Part shown: piece after piece, positions 1 to 8,069 of the stretch
How positions within the stretch are numbered: the first letter of the stretch is position 1
Layout: every line of letters starts with the position of its first letter
IMG/VR virus record: IMGVR_UViG_3300029986_000380
Location: 1-51,442 of that record
Length of the DNA: 51,442 nt
Source of the DNA: a virus
Direction: 5' to 3' (one strand)
Translations under genes and position numbers: made by a program
Notes under the pieces: generated by a model
Told to the model about the DNA's origin: nothing
Databases searched by the model: none
The model's input: only the letters and a program-made list of their open reading frames with translations

Positions 1-945
1 GGAATCAGATTCCACCAACGATAACCATTCTTTCATAAAAAGCTTAATCTCTGGCTTGCCATTATAGACGGCAGAGTTATTGGCTAACGCGCGCTGCACG
101 TTTTGTTCCCACCATAAACCAGACTTTGACGAGCGCATACGATCATCATTTAAATCAGAAAGGGAAATTAACGCACTTCTTCTCACACCACCAACAACCA
201 CAATCTCCGCAATCTTACAAACAAGATCATGACATTCTAACGTTGTCAGTTTTCTCCCGGCACTGCGCTTAAAAAGCTCTACCGAAAACTTAAACAGTCC
301 AACCAAGGGTTCCGGTCCTGATGCCCTACCACCAAATGTTTTAAGTCTGAACCCTGCCGCTCTAACCTTAGAAACGTCCCACGAAGGAATCTCACCAGCG
401 TACAACAGGCTTATAAGCTGCTTAAATGCTTTAGCCCAACCAATTTTAGAATCTTCTACGACTATCTTAGTTTCAGTTGAATGAAATTCATCAGCGACGA
501 TTGGTAAAAGTCTAACGCTTTTTTCTTCAACACTAAAGCCGACGCCAGTGCCGTTCATCAATACGTATAAAATCTCATCAAACGCTCTAGGCGAATCGAC
601 TGCGACGAAAGCGCAGTTGAACCCCGCAATGTTCTCGCGCTTCAAAGCCGGTCCACTCGTCATTAATGCCCGCATACTTGGCATAATGGATAAATTCAGG
701 ACAGCTTCCTCAAGCTCGCCACGGATATCCGCGCTGTTGAAATTATTATTTTCAATTAGATGCTCTTGCATGAAATTGAAATAACGCGAAACAGTTTCAG
801 TCCATGTTTCGCGGCGACCCTCGTCATCAAGCCAGCGAGAATAACGGGACAAATATATATAATGTTGGTATAAAGTAGGTAGGTGATTATTCGTTATGGG
901 CAAAAAAGCATCGTTCGCTTCAGCGAGTGCTGATACGTCATTCAT
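1..945 (-). CDS. nrdJ: Adenosylcobalamin-dependent (class II) ribonucleoside-triphosphate reductase, N-terminal part
   Basis: The gene runs off the left edge, so only the first 315 codons are visible. Class II reductases make deoxynucleotides from ribonucleotides with vitamin B12 as radical source, in the cytoplasm. The translation contains the family blocks NCAFVAVDSP, GTGVGFSVEE, RASGPEPL and GGVRRSALISLSD. Cys111 in NCAF sits where the first redox-active cysteine of monomeric RTPR (Lactobacillus type) lies; the other catalytic cysteines would be outside the window. The start at 945 is chosen because AAGGA lies about 10 nt upstream. An in-frame ATG at 963 has only a TATAAT-like box 6 nt before it. 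The family call is firm; subclass (monomeric triphosphate form) is likely. Confidence 0.9.
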   Translation of the reverse strand, partial: MNDVSALAEANDAFLPITNNHLPTLYQHYIYLSRYSRWLDDEGRRETWTETVSRYFNFMQEHLIENNNFNSADIRGELEEAVLNLSIMPSMRALMTSGPALKRENIAGFNCAFVAVDSPRAFDEILYVLMNGTGVGFSVEEKSVRLLPIVADEFHSTETKIVVEDSKIGWAKAFKQLISLLYAGEIPSWDVSKVRAAGFRLKTFGGRASGPEPLVGLFKFSVELFKRSAGRKLTTLECHDLVCKIAEIVVVGGVRRSALISLSDLNDDRMRSSKSGLWWEQNVQRALANNSAVYNGKPEIKLFMKEWLSLVESDS

Positions 946-1092
946 GTGGGTTATTTCCTTCATTTTGATATTATATAGGTGCATCTATCCGATGCGGCAA
1001 GATATTTAATGACTGGGTATATTAATCAATTTAACAATATATTGTGTGAAATTGGCATATGATAGCTAGATGTTGATAATAAGAAACTGGGA

Positions 1093-1896
1093 TTAATTAA
1101 TCCCAGTTTCTTCCAAAAATTCTTTTATTTTATCTCGTTGTTCCTCATTTATCCTAGGAACTTCTAATTCTATCTTAATAAATACGTCCCCGCGTTTATT
1201 ATTTTGATGCAACCCTTTTCCAACCACTCTTAATAGCGTGTTGGGTTGAACACCACATGGTACAGTCATATTAATTTGTTTATCATCAGGTAATGTTATA
1301 ATTTTATCAACACCGAGTAATGCATCAAATACATTTATGCGCGTCGGAATCACCAGATTAATACCATGTATCTCTATGTTATTAGTGGATATTGGTAATA
1401 GGTGGATATTAAACACGACATTTTTTATTTCCGGTAAAGATATTACCACTAGAGTACCTACAGCAGTATCCGGCTCTAATGTTATATCATGTTCAAATTT
1501 TTGCATCCCTACATTGACTACAAATTTATAAACACCACCTTTGATAAAGGTTTCTAACGGAACCGCCACCGACTCATGAACCTGTGCCTGTGTTTGTTGA
1601 AATGGTGAATGTGGGTTTCTTCCAAAATCCCGAAACGCATCGTGGAAGCCCGACCATGGGGTGCCGCCCCAACCAAAACCACCGGGATTTCCTTGTGGTC
1701 TTTGATCTTCGGGTCCACTCTTTCCTTTTTTTAACCCATCAGCAGCTTCATTTATTTCTTTGAATTTATTTTCTGCTTCTGGATCATCCTTATTAACATC
1801 GGGGTGAAATTTTTTTGCTAATTTTTTAAACGCACTATTAATTTCTGCCTCGGTAGCACCTTCAGCAATTCCCAAGACTTCATGATATTTTCCCAT
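1093..1896 (-). CDS. DnaJ/CbpA-like co-chaperone (J-domain protein)
   Basis: J-domain proteins deliver substrates to DnaK and stimulate its ATPase. Residues 1-60 form a J domain with the diagnostic HPD at 31-33. A short Gly/Phe-rich stretch follows (about 70-100), then a C-terminal substrate-binding region ending in [12 protein letters not shown]. There is no CxxCxGxG zinc domain, so this is the CbpA (class B) type. At 267 residues it is slightly shorter than bacterial CbpA. Its ATG overlaps the stop of the upstream oxidoreductase as TAATG, and GAGG stands 5 nt before it, so the two are probably co-translated. No DnaK is seen here; the partner is presumably the host's. With GroES at 33.8 kb it suggests the phage adjusts host folding capacity. 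Confidence 0.88.
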   Translation of the reverse strand: MGKYHEVLGIAEGATEAEINSAFKKLAKKFHPDVNKDDPEAENKFKEINEAADGLKKGKSGPEDQRPQGNPGGFGWGGTPWSGFHDAFRDFGRNPHSPFQQTQAQVHESVAVPLETFIKGGVYKFVVNVGMQKFEHDITLEPDTAVGTLVVISLPEIKNVVFNIHLLPISTNNIEIHGINLVIPTRINVFDALLGVDKIITLPDDKQINMTVPCGVQPNTLLRVVGKGLHQNNKRGDVFIKIELEVPRINEEQRDKIKEFLEETGIN

Positions 1897-3005
1897 TATA
1901 ACCTCACATTAAATGTTTCAAAAGTAGATGTTAGTATATTATAAGGGATGTCTTCATATTTTACAATACCCTTGTTGTTGACCGCTTGTAATAATATAGC
2001 CCGAAGCGCCGTAACTATTCCTAATGATATCAAATTATCTGTAGCGGAACCATACTTGAAATCAGATCGCGTAAAAACTAATTTTGTATATTCTGTACTA
2101 AAAATACCATTGGTTGTTAGACCGCCGAGAGTGACGTACATAATAACAATATCATCTACATTTTCTATAGTGGTGTTTTCAACATCAGTATAGAAATTTC
2201 CCATGTCGAACTGTACTAAGATATCGTCTGCGTCTTTAGGTGGAAGTGCCACAAACGACCTACTGACGTATCTTTCTGAGACAATACCATAATGTCCGGG
2301 TTTTTTTAAGCTACGATAAATTATATTAGGTATCTTATCTTTGAAAGTATCAAAGAATGTTGAAAACCCACCGGCAGTCACAAACGCCTCATAATTTAAA
2401 TCATTAATTATTATGTCTTTTTTCATACCATTTTTAAATGGTTCATATGCTGTCACCTGTCCATTATTCACAAACTTAGCTTTACTGTTGTATTCATCAC
2501 ACAGTGCGTCTACTGCATAAGTAGGAACCAACAAAATGGCATTGTCGGTATCTCTAGATAAGCTACCGACATGAGCTTCTAGCAAATGGGGATATTCTAA
2601 CTTTGTGTTATTAACCAAATCAGCAGCTATAAGATTCACTATTCCAGGGGCTAACCCGGTTCCTAATATCACATTAATATCCAAATTCCATAATGCAACC
2701 GCTTCTTCCACTTGCTCATTATAATGGATATCTATATAATTTATTTTCAGAGCATTACATAATTCTATGACAGCCAATATTGATTTAACATCATTAACAC
2801 TACTGGTATTAATCAAACAAGAAATGTTCTCTTCAATTAAAATTTCTTTTATTTGAAGAGAATTTTTTAAATTCACTGATGTTGTATAATAGCTAGAATT
2901 TGCGGGATTAATATCAGCAAATTCTACATTAATATTCAAGTATCCCATATAAGTGTATAGGATGGTGCCGATTTTGCCAGCACCAACGATTAGAATATTA
3001 TCCAT
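1896..3005 (-). CDS. Saccharopine dehydrogenase-like NAD(P)-dependent oxidoreductase
   Basis: The protein (369 aa) begins with a Rossmann nucleotide-binding motif, GAGKIG at residues 8-13. It continues with features of the saccharopine dehydrogenase / carboxynorspermidine synthase / homospermidine synthase group: [26 protein letters not shown] and [12 protein letters not shown]. Family members oxidise or reduce secondary amines built on lysine or polyamines. The substrate cannot be decided from sequence: lysine catabolism, polyamine synthesis or another imine are all possible. It is translationally coupled at both ends (TAATG to the HNH-like gene upstream and to the DnaJ gene downstream). It is an unusual cargo for a T4-like phage. 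The fold is fairly sure, the reaction is not. Confidence 0.7.
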   Translation of the reverse strand: MDNILIVGAGKIGTILYTYMGYLNINVEFADINPANSSYYTTSVNLKNSLQIKEILIEENISCLINTSSVNDVKSILAVIELCNALKINYIDIHYNEQVEEAVALWNLDINVILGTGLAPGIVNLIAADLVNNTKLEYPHLLEAHVGSLSRDTDNAILLVPTYAVDALCDEYNSKAKFVNNGQVTAYEPFKNGMKKDIIINDLNYEAFVTAGGFSTFFDTFKDKIPNIIYRSLKKPGHYGIVSERYVSRSFVALPPKDADDILVQFDMGNFYTDVENTTIENVDDIVIMYVTLGGLTTNGIFSTEYTKLVFTRSDFKYGSATDNLISLGIVTALRAILLQAVNNKGIVKYEDIPYNILTSTFETFNVRL

Positions 3006-3301
3006 TAGGAAATTTTAACCTTTATTAGATTCTTGCGACGGCAATCCAACCCGTTACCATTGATGAATATAACGCGTTCATTCTTTTTTGCGTTAGTGAC
3101 CAACCTATGGAGGCGCACCGTGGCGTTCTTCTTACCGTTTATGGTGGCGGTATATGCTGCATGATAGTTATCGCTGCCGTCGCTCTTCTTAGCGCGCCAC
3201 GTAGCCGTTCCAATAAACCCGGCATCAGCCGGATCGATCATCACAAATTGACCAGTGCTTAACTTATATCTGCGTGGGGGTAAAACTTTTGTCATAATCA
3301 T
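3005..3301 (-). CDS. Small HNH-fold protein with a degenerate active site
   Basis: The 98-residue protein resembles the HNH/AP2-type homing endonucleases of phages. LHRLV (about 63-67) matches the first histidine strand, and INGNGLDCRRKNL (about 81-93) matches the usual block HINGxxxDNRRxNL. The residue before INGN is normally the second catalytic histidine and here is Phe (VIFINGN), so cleavage activity is doubtful. The longer reading frame opens at a TTG at 3343. The ATG at 3301 is preferred because AGAAGG stands 4 nt upstream; ATG 3295 is an alternative with 10 nt spacing. The ribosome binding site and start lie inside a 16-bp perfect hairpin. It could be a decayed homing endonuclease or a DNA-binding regulator. 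Confidence 0.6.
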   Translation of the reverse strand: MIMTKVLPPRRYKLSTGQFVMIDPADAGFIGTATWRAKKSDGSDNYHAAYTATINGKKNATVRLHRLVTNAKKNERVIFINGNGLDCRRKNLIKVKIS

Positions 3302-3333
3302 ATTTCCTTCTATTATAAAGGAAATATGATTAT
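3294..3333 (-). promoter_or_regulatory. 16-bp perfect hairpin burying the RBS and start of the HNH-like gene
   Basis: Bases 3294-3309 and 3318-3333 are exact reverse complements (16 of 16) around an 8-nt loop reading TATAATAG on the mRNA. The 3' arm, AAGGAAATATGATTAT, contains the Shine-Dalgarno and the start ATG. In a read-through transcript the start would be masked. A transcript starting from the promoter-like sequence at 3321-3348 would begin near the loop, lack the 5' arm and be free for ribosomes. Confidence 0.75.
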
Positions 3334-3348
3334 ATGTTATCAAGTCAA
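3321..3348 (-). promoter_or_regulatory. Sigma70-like promoter for the HNH-like gene
   Basis: TTGACT (3348-3343) is followed 16 nt later by TATTTC (3326-3321) on the minus strand. The same -35 hexamer and the same TATTTC -10 occur before the bS21 gene. The -10 falls inside the 5' arm of the RBS hairpin, so initiation about 7 nt downstream would yield an RNA without that arm. Confidence 0.45.
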
Positions 3349-3355
3349 GAAAAAT

Positions 3356-3745
3356 TTATAAACCGCCACTAAACCCCGGAACCAATGCAGGATTAGGAGG
3401 AAGAATGCTTCCCGGTCCACGCTTGAGAATATTTTCACCTTGGTCACGGAACCCAAAACGCTCAAGCATTTTTTTAAAATTTTGCTCGGTATCTGAAATC
3501 TCAATATACAAAAAACAGTCTTTAGAATCTGCTTCTTTACATGCGGCTGTCAATATAGTAGTGACGACTTGTCCAGCAAAATAATTATCTTTCGACTCTG
3601 TATAATCTAATTTGGTTATAACACCATCTTCTATTTTACAGATGCCGACTACATGTTCTTCTGCATCATCCATAACTTGATAGGATGCATTTAACTTACG
3701 ATAAGCGGTTTGTTTTTGGAACTCGTTGATATTATACCGGCGCAT
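3356..3745 (-). CDS. Hypothetical protein, possibly GNAT-like
   Basis: I do not recognise this 129-residue protein with confidence. The pattern of a strand (FLYIEISD, about 78-85) followed by NFKKMLERFGF is reminiscent of the last part of GNAT acetyltransferases, but no acetyl-CoA loop (RxxGxG/A) is visible. The C-terminus is Pro/Gly-rich. The start codon has no Shine-Dalgarno; instead a late-promoter-like AATAAATA ends exactly 5 nt before ATG. This suggests a leaderless late transcript and a gene used during virion assembly or late infection. Confidence 0.55.
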   Translation of the reverse strand: MRRYNINEFQKQTAYRKLNASYQVMDDAEEHVVGICKIEDGVITKLDYTESKDNYFAGQVVTTILTAACKEADSKDCFLYIEISDTEQNFKKMLERFGFRDQGENILKRGPGSILPPNPALVPGFSGGL

Positions 3746-3750
3746 TATAG

Positions 3751-3758
3751 TATTTATT
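3751..3758 (-). promoter_or_regulatory. T4-type late promoter element, leaderless class
   Basis: AATAAATA ends 5 nt before the ATG at 3745. In T4 the octamer spans -13 to -6, so +1 would be the A of the start codon. Confidence 0.6.
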
Positions 3759-3767
3759 CAATATAAC

Positions 3768-4178
3768 TTATTTCTTCTTTGCTTCATCCGTAATCTGTTT
3801 TATTATTTCCGGGTGGTACTTACGAACCCATGATATAATGTCGTCTGCTTTGAATTGCCCAATCGCATAATTGACTTTCAATGTATCGTACACATTGAAA
3901 TTTTTAATAATCATTCCTTTAGGGGAAGTCTTGTCGTTTTCTATAAGCCTAGATTGATTCTTCGTTGTATAAAAAGACATCGGTAGTGGTACGTTCATAA
4001 TCACTTCATCATCAGGAGTACTTAAAACTTCTCGTAAAGTAGCTTTGAATAAATCCTTGAGGTCTACTGTAAACTTAATGGTGCCATGCTTTAATTCATC
4101 GAGCGATTTGAATTCGTATACCGTCTCTGCCGCTAAGGCATCTGCTTCTGCTAATTTTGCTTCTAAGTCAATAGTCAT
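3768..4178 (-). CDS. Hypothetical protein
   Basis: This 136-residue protein is not recognised. It is mixed alpha/beta with a charged N-terminal helix (LEAKLAEADALAAE) and a lysine-rich tail, and has no cysteines, signal peptide or membrane segment. Its ATG overlaps the stop of the RNase H-like gene (ATGA), and AGGAGA stands about 7 nt upstream. It is therefore probably made from the same mRNA as the nuclease and may act in replication. Confidence 0.6.
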   Translation of the reverse strand: MTIDLEAKLAEADALAAETVYEFKSLDELKHGTIKFTVDLKDLFKATLREVLSTPDDEVIMNVPLPMSFYTTKNQSRLIENDKTSPKGMIIKNFNVYDTLKVNYAIGQFKADDIISWVRKYHPEIIKQITDEAKKK

Positions 4179-5188
4179 AATTTTTCTCCTGCCAATCTCT
4201 TGTTAAAAATTGTTATATAATCATTAGCATTATTCATCAATCGTGTCATCTTATATTTTGTACAAATTTTTGTAAAATTGTATTCAACCATTTCATTATT
4301 TTTAAGTTTCGATGCTTCCTGAATTGCTTCAATCAACATCTCTTTTATGTCGTCTGGTTGGTAATTCAAATCGATAAGACGCCGATTAAAATCGTAAAGT
4401 TGTGCTAATGGGCGTGGTCCTTCCTCTGTTTGGACATCTCCATTCATAAAATTATTCCAATCTAACAAAGACCCATAATAAACTTTCTTCATTGTCTTTG
4501 TTTGGACGCGTGGGAAACAGGTTGGCACATCATCGTTATCATCACCCCTGATTATTTTTTGAAAAAGCTCCCATCCGGGATCAAACACTTCTCGTGTGCC
4601 GTCTTTTTCGAAAGAAATTTTCCACACTTCATCAAAGAGATATTCAATTTGGGTGTCGTCAATTTTGTTATCTTGATAAAACACCCCTCTAACAGTATAC
4701 ATTTTTTTAGGAACCGGAGCAAACAATGACACGCCAGCCTTAACCAACTGTTTAAAGTCAGAATCGCCTGAAATAATGATATGTTCATCCTCAGGGTGCA
4801 TGAAAGTCCAGAAAGCAATAAAGTCATCGGCTTCTGCACCGCTTCTCTCTAAAAATATATTGTTGGTTGTTTTGATGAAATCAGCAAATTCATTTATTAT
4901 CTTATGAATAATATCATTTCTCGTAATCTCATCAGGAGTTTTAATCCGTGCTTTATGAGATATTTTATAATCATCAAATAACGACTTTCGCCAAGACCTA
5001 GAATCAAAGCAAAACACCAAACAGTCTGGGTAAAAATGATTATTACACATACGAACGGTCTGAAAAAGATTTTCCATAACCATTTTCCGTTGAGAATATT
5101 CAGAATCAGTAAAACCCTTCACTCGCCTATGCAACGAGTGCCAAGCCCTGTGAACTAAATTGTTTGCATCAAAAATGGTAAACCGCAT
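4175..5188 (-). CDS. rnh: RNase H / FEN-family 5'-3' nuclease (T4 Rnh-like)
   Basis: This 337-residue protein matches the phage FEN family that removes RNA primers and 5' flaps from lagging-strand fragments. Visible metal-binding acidic motifs are IFDANN (Asp7), GAEADDF (117-123), ISGDSDFKQL (about 139-148) and IRGDDNDDVP (about 213-222). The basic stretch YKISHKARIK corresponds to the T4 Rnh bridge region. Length is close to T4 Rnh (305 aa). The RBS (AGGAG, 7 nt before ATG) lies in the 3' arm of a perfect 15-bp hairpin, suggesting translational control. It probably works with the gp41, gp61 and gp32-like proteins of this window. Confidence 0.87.
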   Translation of the reverse strand: MRFTIFDANNLVHRAWHSLHRRVKGFTDSEYSQRKMVMENLFQTVRMCNNHFYPDCLVFCFDSRSWRKSLFDDYKISHKARIKTPDEITRNDIIHKIINEFADFIKTTNNIFLERSGAEADDFIAFWTFMHPEDEHIIISGDSDFKQLVKAGVSLFAPVPKKMYTVRGVFYQDNKIDDTQIEYLFDEVWKISFEKDGTREVFDPGWELFQKIIRGDDNDDVPTCFPRVQTKTMKKVYYGSLLDWNNFMNGDVQTEEGPRPLAQLYDFNRRLIDLNYQPDDIKEMLIEAIQEASKLKNNEMVEYNFTKICTKYKMTRLMNNANDYITIFNKRLAGEKL

Positions 5189-5191
5189 ACC

Positions 5192-5225
5192 AAAACTCCT
5201 ACCTATGGATATAGGTAGGAGTTTT
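5192..5225 (-). promoter_or_regulatory. 15-bp perfect hairpin containing the rnh RBS
   Basis: Bases 5192-5206 and 5211-5225 are perfect reverse complements (15 bp) with a 4-nt loop. On the mRNA the 3' arm ATAGGTAGGAGTTTT includes the Shine-Dalgarno AGGAG, 7 nt before the rnh ATG. It could also end transcripts from the upstream gene, since the stem is followed by U-rich bases, but the run is only four T. Confidence 0.7.
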
Positions 5226-5249
5226 CTAATATCAAATCATTAAATTATG

Positions 5250-5963
5250 TTATATATTATCTGATAACAGATCATTAAAACGCTTCAAGAATATATCTTC
5301 TTTGAATTTCTGCGGCTTAACTTCTCCATATTTTATATTCTTAGGAGGATTTTGTTTAGCAACTTGTGGGCGGGTGTTCCCGGTATCCTCGTCATCATTG
5401 CTTCTTATTTCCGTTTTTCTATATTCAATGACTGCGTTTACGTATGCCATCAAATCTTGGTAAAACTCTAAATTAGAATCGTCTGATATCCCGGAGTCAT
5501 CAGATAGGGTTAACTTATTAAGTTGAAAGCGGACTTGATTCTTTAATTGATATAATGAGTCAATTGCCATTCCTGCAATCTTAATCGGGCTTACCGGAGA
5601 TTTATCGTTGTCATGATTATAATCTTTAACGTAAGATTGGTCTTTTAATTGACCAACTAGATCGCCGTCAATTTCTTCATCCGGCTCATCATTATCAATC
5701 TCATCTTCTACGGCATTCTCGCCATCAGAAACCTCATCAGAGGGCGCACCTTCTTCAGGGGGCGCAGCATCGCCGTCAGGGACTTCACCACCCATTTGGG
5801 TGTCAATCTGCGGGTTTGGTTCTGGTTGGTCTGCTGCACCGTTTAAAGGCTGCTGTGGAGGGTTCTGCGCTTCATCCCCACCCGCGAGGCGTTTAGCCTC
5901 AGCATCTAAGTCAGTTTGCATGTCCTTAGTGTTTGTTAATTCTAATAAAATATGGCGTTTCAT
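5250..5963 (-). CDS. Acidic low-complexity late protein with a prohead-targeting-like N-terminus
   Basis: Not a recognised family. From the chosen start the protein begins MKRHILLELTNTKD. It then has a long disordered Gln/Pro/Asp/Glu-rich stretch (about 20-110) and a helical C-terminal half. The N-terminus ends in LLE, the (L/I)xE form cut by T4-type prohead protease, and resembles the short targeting peptides of T4 internal proteins. The reading frame extends upstream to 5999. ATG 5963 is preferred because a late-promoter element, CATAAATA, ends 5 nt before it, and because it follows directly on the stop of the nuclease gene. There is no Shine-Dalgarno. It may be a scaffold-core or internal head protein. 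Confidence 0.55.
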   Translation of the reverse strand: MKRHILLELTNTKDMQTDLDAEAKRLAGGDEAQNPPQQPLNGAADQPEPNPQIDTQMGGEVPDGDAAPPEEGAPSDEVSDGENAVEDEIDNDEPDEEIDGDLVGQLKDQSYVKDYNHDNDKSPVSPIKIAGMAIDSLYQLKNQVRFQLNKLTLSDDSGISDDSNLEFYQDLMAYVNAVIEYRKTEIRSNDDEDTGNTRPQVAKQNPPKNIKYGEVKPQKFKEDIFLKRFNDLLSDNI

Positions 5964-5967
5964 GTTA

Positions 5968-6672
5968 TTATTTATGAAAATTTTGGTAATACCATTCAAT
6001 AGTATCTAATGCCTTATTTTTGTAATACTCTAATTTAACTTTATCTAATCTAACCACTTGAATATCTGCGGTTTTATTATACGCCGGGTTAGGTCTGGTG
6101 CCTATGAACAACACTCCCTGTTCAAATTTATGTTCAGGAAACATAAATTCGTGCATGTTGACATAAAAGCCCAACTGTATGAAATAGTTTTCAATTTCTG
6201 ATTCTTTTTTAAAGAACTTGGAAGTTTTATAATCCATGATGCTGAATTTACCATCTTCAATTCCTATAAGATCGGTACGCCCAGCTACCAAGTTATCCAA
6301 ATGCAAACACACTTCAATCCCAAAGACTTCAGTAACTCTACGTAAGCCGTACATTTTAACTTTACGAAACATTTGTTCCGCGATTTCTTCCAATTCATCG
6401 GTAGTGGTTTTTTTGTAAGGCTCCTTTGTTATGAAACTTTCACATAAATTATGCATTGCGGTGCCGATATTTGTGGCTTCGGTGGAAATCCGTTTTGCTT
6501 CATCTTCTCCCACGCGCTCTTTCCAAGCGTCTAATTCCGGGTGGGGTAATTTAGATAAAATAGTGGTGACTGAAGGTGCTGGACCGGTTGGGGTAGTGTA
6601 TACGCGCCCTTTTTCTGTTGTTACTGCTTCTAATTCTGGATACGCCAGCTTCGGTCCATTATATCTTATCAC
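5968..6672 (-). CDS. PD-(D/E)XK (RecB/Cas4-like) exonuclease
   Basis: The translation carries the RecB-nuclease pattern: a helix GTAMHNLCESFI, then AGRTDLIGIEDGKFSIMDYK (Asp of GRTD, then D-x-K) and the QLGFY helix. Members of this family degrade or process DNA ends and are common near T4-like replication genes. The frame is open up to 6717. A GTG at 6672 is the best start, because AAAAGGGA stands 7 nt upstream and the GTG falls 2 nt after the stop of the homing endonuclease gene. ATG 6690 is an alternative. The RBS therefore lies inside the endonuclease's last codons. Confidence 0.78.
   Translation of the reverse strand: MIRYNGPKLAYPELEAVTTEKGRVYTTPTGPAPSVTTILSKLPHPELDAWKERVGEDEAKRISTEATNIGTAMHNLCESFITKEPYKKTTTDELEEIAEQMFRKVKMYGLRRVTEVFGIEVCLHLDNLVAGRTDLIGIEDGKFSIMDYKTSKFFKKESEIENYFIQLGFYVNMHEFMFPEHKFEQGVLFIGTRPNPAYNKTADIQVVRLDKVKLEYYKNKALDTIEWYYQNFHK
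5969..5976 (-). promoter_or_regulatory. T4-type late promoter element, leaderless class
   Basis: CATAAATA ends 5 nt before the ATG at 5963, overlapping the last codons of the upstream nuclease gene. The predicted +1 is the start codon itself, and no Shine-Dalgarno is present. Confidence 0.6.
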
Positions 6673-6674
6673 AA

Positions 6675-8069
6675 TTAATCCCTTTTCCATACCCACTCGG
6701 TTTTGCCACAATCCCAAATTTTCTTTGATTTTTTAGAAATTGTAGTTTGTGTTATTTTCTCAATTTCTGATTTTGTATATCTACGCGATGACTTAATATA
6801 CATATAGTCAATTGGAAGTTTTTTCGAAACGTTGAATTTAAGATTTAAATATATTTTATTATCTGAGAACCTATTGTCTGATATAGTCGATATAGTACGT
6901 GGTTGATAGTTTTCTATAAAATAATAAAATAATTTATCTATCGTTGCATCATCATAATAATTATTTGTAGCAATACGTGATAAATTCCAATCATTATTAT
7001 TAATTAAATCTAATGTTAATAATGATATCAGCGTATCTGTTTCGTCAAAATATCCCAAACACACTCCTAGTATTTCCGGCGCTCCGTTTATATGTTCCTC
7101 ATTTAGGAAAGTTCTAGCCATTATTGGATCAATAGTACCGATAGAGTAGGAGTGGATATCTGGTAGTTTATCCAAAAGACGGCGCGAAATTAGTTTTTTA
7201 ACTACATGAGGTTTAGTCAACCATTCATCCTCAAATATGGTTACTAATTCATATCCTGCATCATTAGTTAATTGTTGTTTAATTATATGATTGTCCTTTT
7301 TTATTCTTTTATCATGATGCCAATGAAGTCCATTGTATTCTACAGCTAATTTCTTCAACGGTATAACTATATCCAATTCTTTTGGTTTAATAATGTTTTT
7401 ATCACCATAAATTGTTTCAAATCCAAGACTTAAAATAAATTCATTAATTTCACGTTGAGCTTTAGAATCCTTTGGTTTACATTTAGAACACCATTGACCA
7501 CGTAAATGGGCATCAGGAGTTTGTCTAAACTCACCATGTTTAGGACAAGTTATAATAATTTTAGACATAGTATTAATATATATTGTTGTTGAATAGTCAT
7601 AAAAATCATTATGAGTTTTAGCTGCTTCTTGAATAAAGGTGTCTAATGATTTGGTATGTCGTGTGGTATTATAAATTATACCACATTTAGGACAACCATT
7701 ACCACGTAAATGAACCCTCGGCTCCTGTCTAAAGTCTCCATGAGTATTACAAACTATATCTATTGGAGTACGTGCATTGATATAGTTAACTTTATCATAT
7801 ATGTACAAATTACCATGAATTTTTTTAAATTGGTTAATTAATACCGGAACAGTAGTTCTCTTTTTTAATGTTCTATCTTCTTCTGCACAAATAGAACAAC
7901 CACATCCAGCCAAATGGCTATACGCCATTTGTTCGAAATCACCATGTAATTTACATGTAATTATAATTTTTTTCCGCGCTCCATTATATACGCTGTTCAA
8001 ATAGGTATATCTATTATCATGTATATTATTAGCTTCTTCAATAAATTGTAACAAAGTCTTTTGGGTCAC
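6675..8069 (-). CDS. Free-standing homing endonuclease (EDxHD/Vsr-like) with three zinc-binding repeats
   Basis: Three repeats of the form C-x-x-HGDF...H..G.GC..C occupy about residues 34-62, 108-132 and 174-196. These are Cys4 zinc modules of the type that recognise DNA in phage homing endonucleases. The nuclease core follows at about 205-290, with AQREINEFI, KELDIVIP and AVEYNGLHWHH matching the EDxHD (Vsr-like) fold. The C-terminal domain ends in the motif IWDCGKTEW, often seen in these phage proteins. The start is GTG, overlapping the upstream stop as GTGA. The gene looks more AT-rich than its neighbours, as expected for a mobile gene. It sits next to a RecB-like nuclease gene whose RBS it supplies. 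Confidence 0.8.
   Translation of the reverse strand: MTQKTLLQFIEEANNIHDNRYTYLNSVYNGARKKIIITCKLHGDFEQMAYSHLAGCGCSICAEEDRTLKKRTTVPVLINQFKKIHGNLYIYDKVNYINARTPIDIVCNTHGDFRQEPRVHLRGNGCPKCGIIYNTTRHTKSLDTFIQEAAKTHNDFYDYSTTIYINTMSKIIITCPKHGEFRQTPDAHLRGQWCSKCKPKDSKAQREINEFILSLGFETIYGDKNIIKPKELDIVIPLKKLAVEYNGLHWHHDKRIKKDNHIIKQQLTNDAGYELVTIFEDEWLTKPHVVKKLISRRLLDKLPDIHSYSIGTIDPIMARTFLNEEHINGAPEILGVCLGYFDETDTLISLLTLDLINNNDWNLSRIATNNYYDDATIDKLFYYFIENYQPRTISTISDNRFSDNKIYLNLKFNVSKKLPIDYMYIKSSRRYTKSEIEKITQTTISKKSKKIWDCGKTEWVWKRD

Noticed and set aside
548-784. Plus-strand open frame opposite the reductase gene
   Set aside because: The minus strand encodes recognisable class II reductase motifs through this stretch; the plus frame has no RBS and no family resemblance.
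3310-3317. T4 late promoter in the loop of the HNH-gene hairpin (TATAATAG)
   Set aside because: It differs from NNTAAATA at conserved positions; the TTGACT/TATTTC pair is a better explanation.
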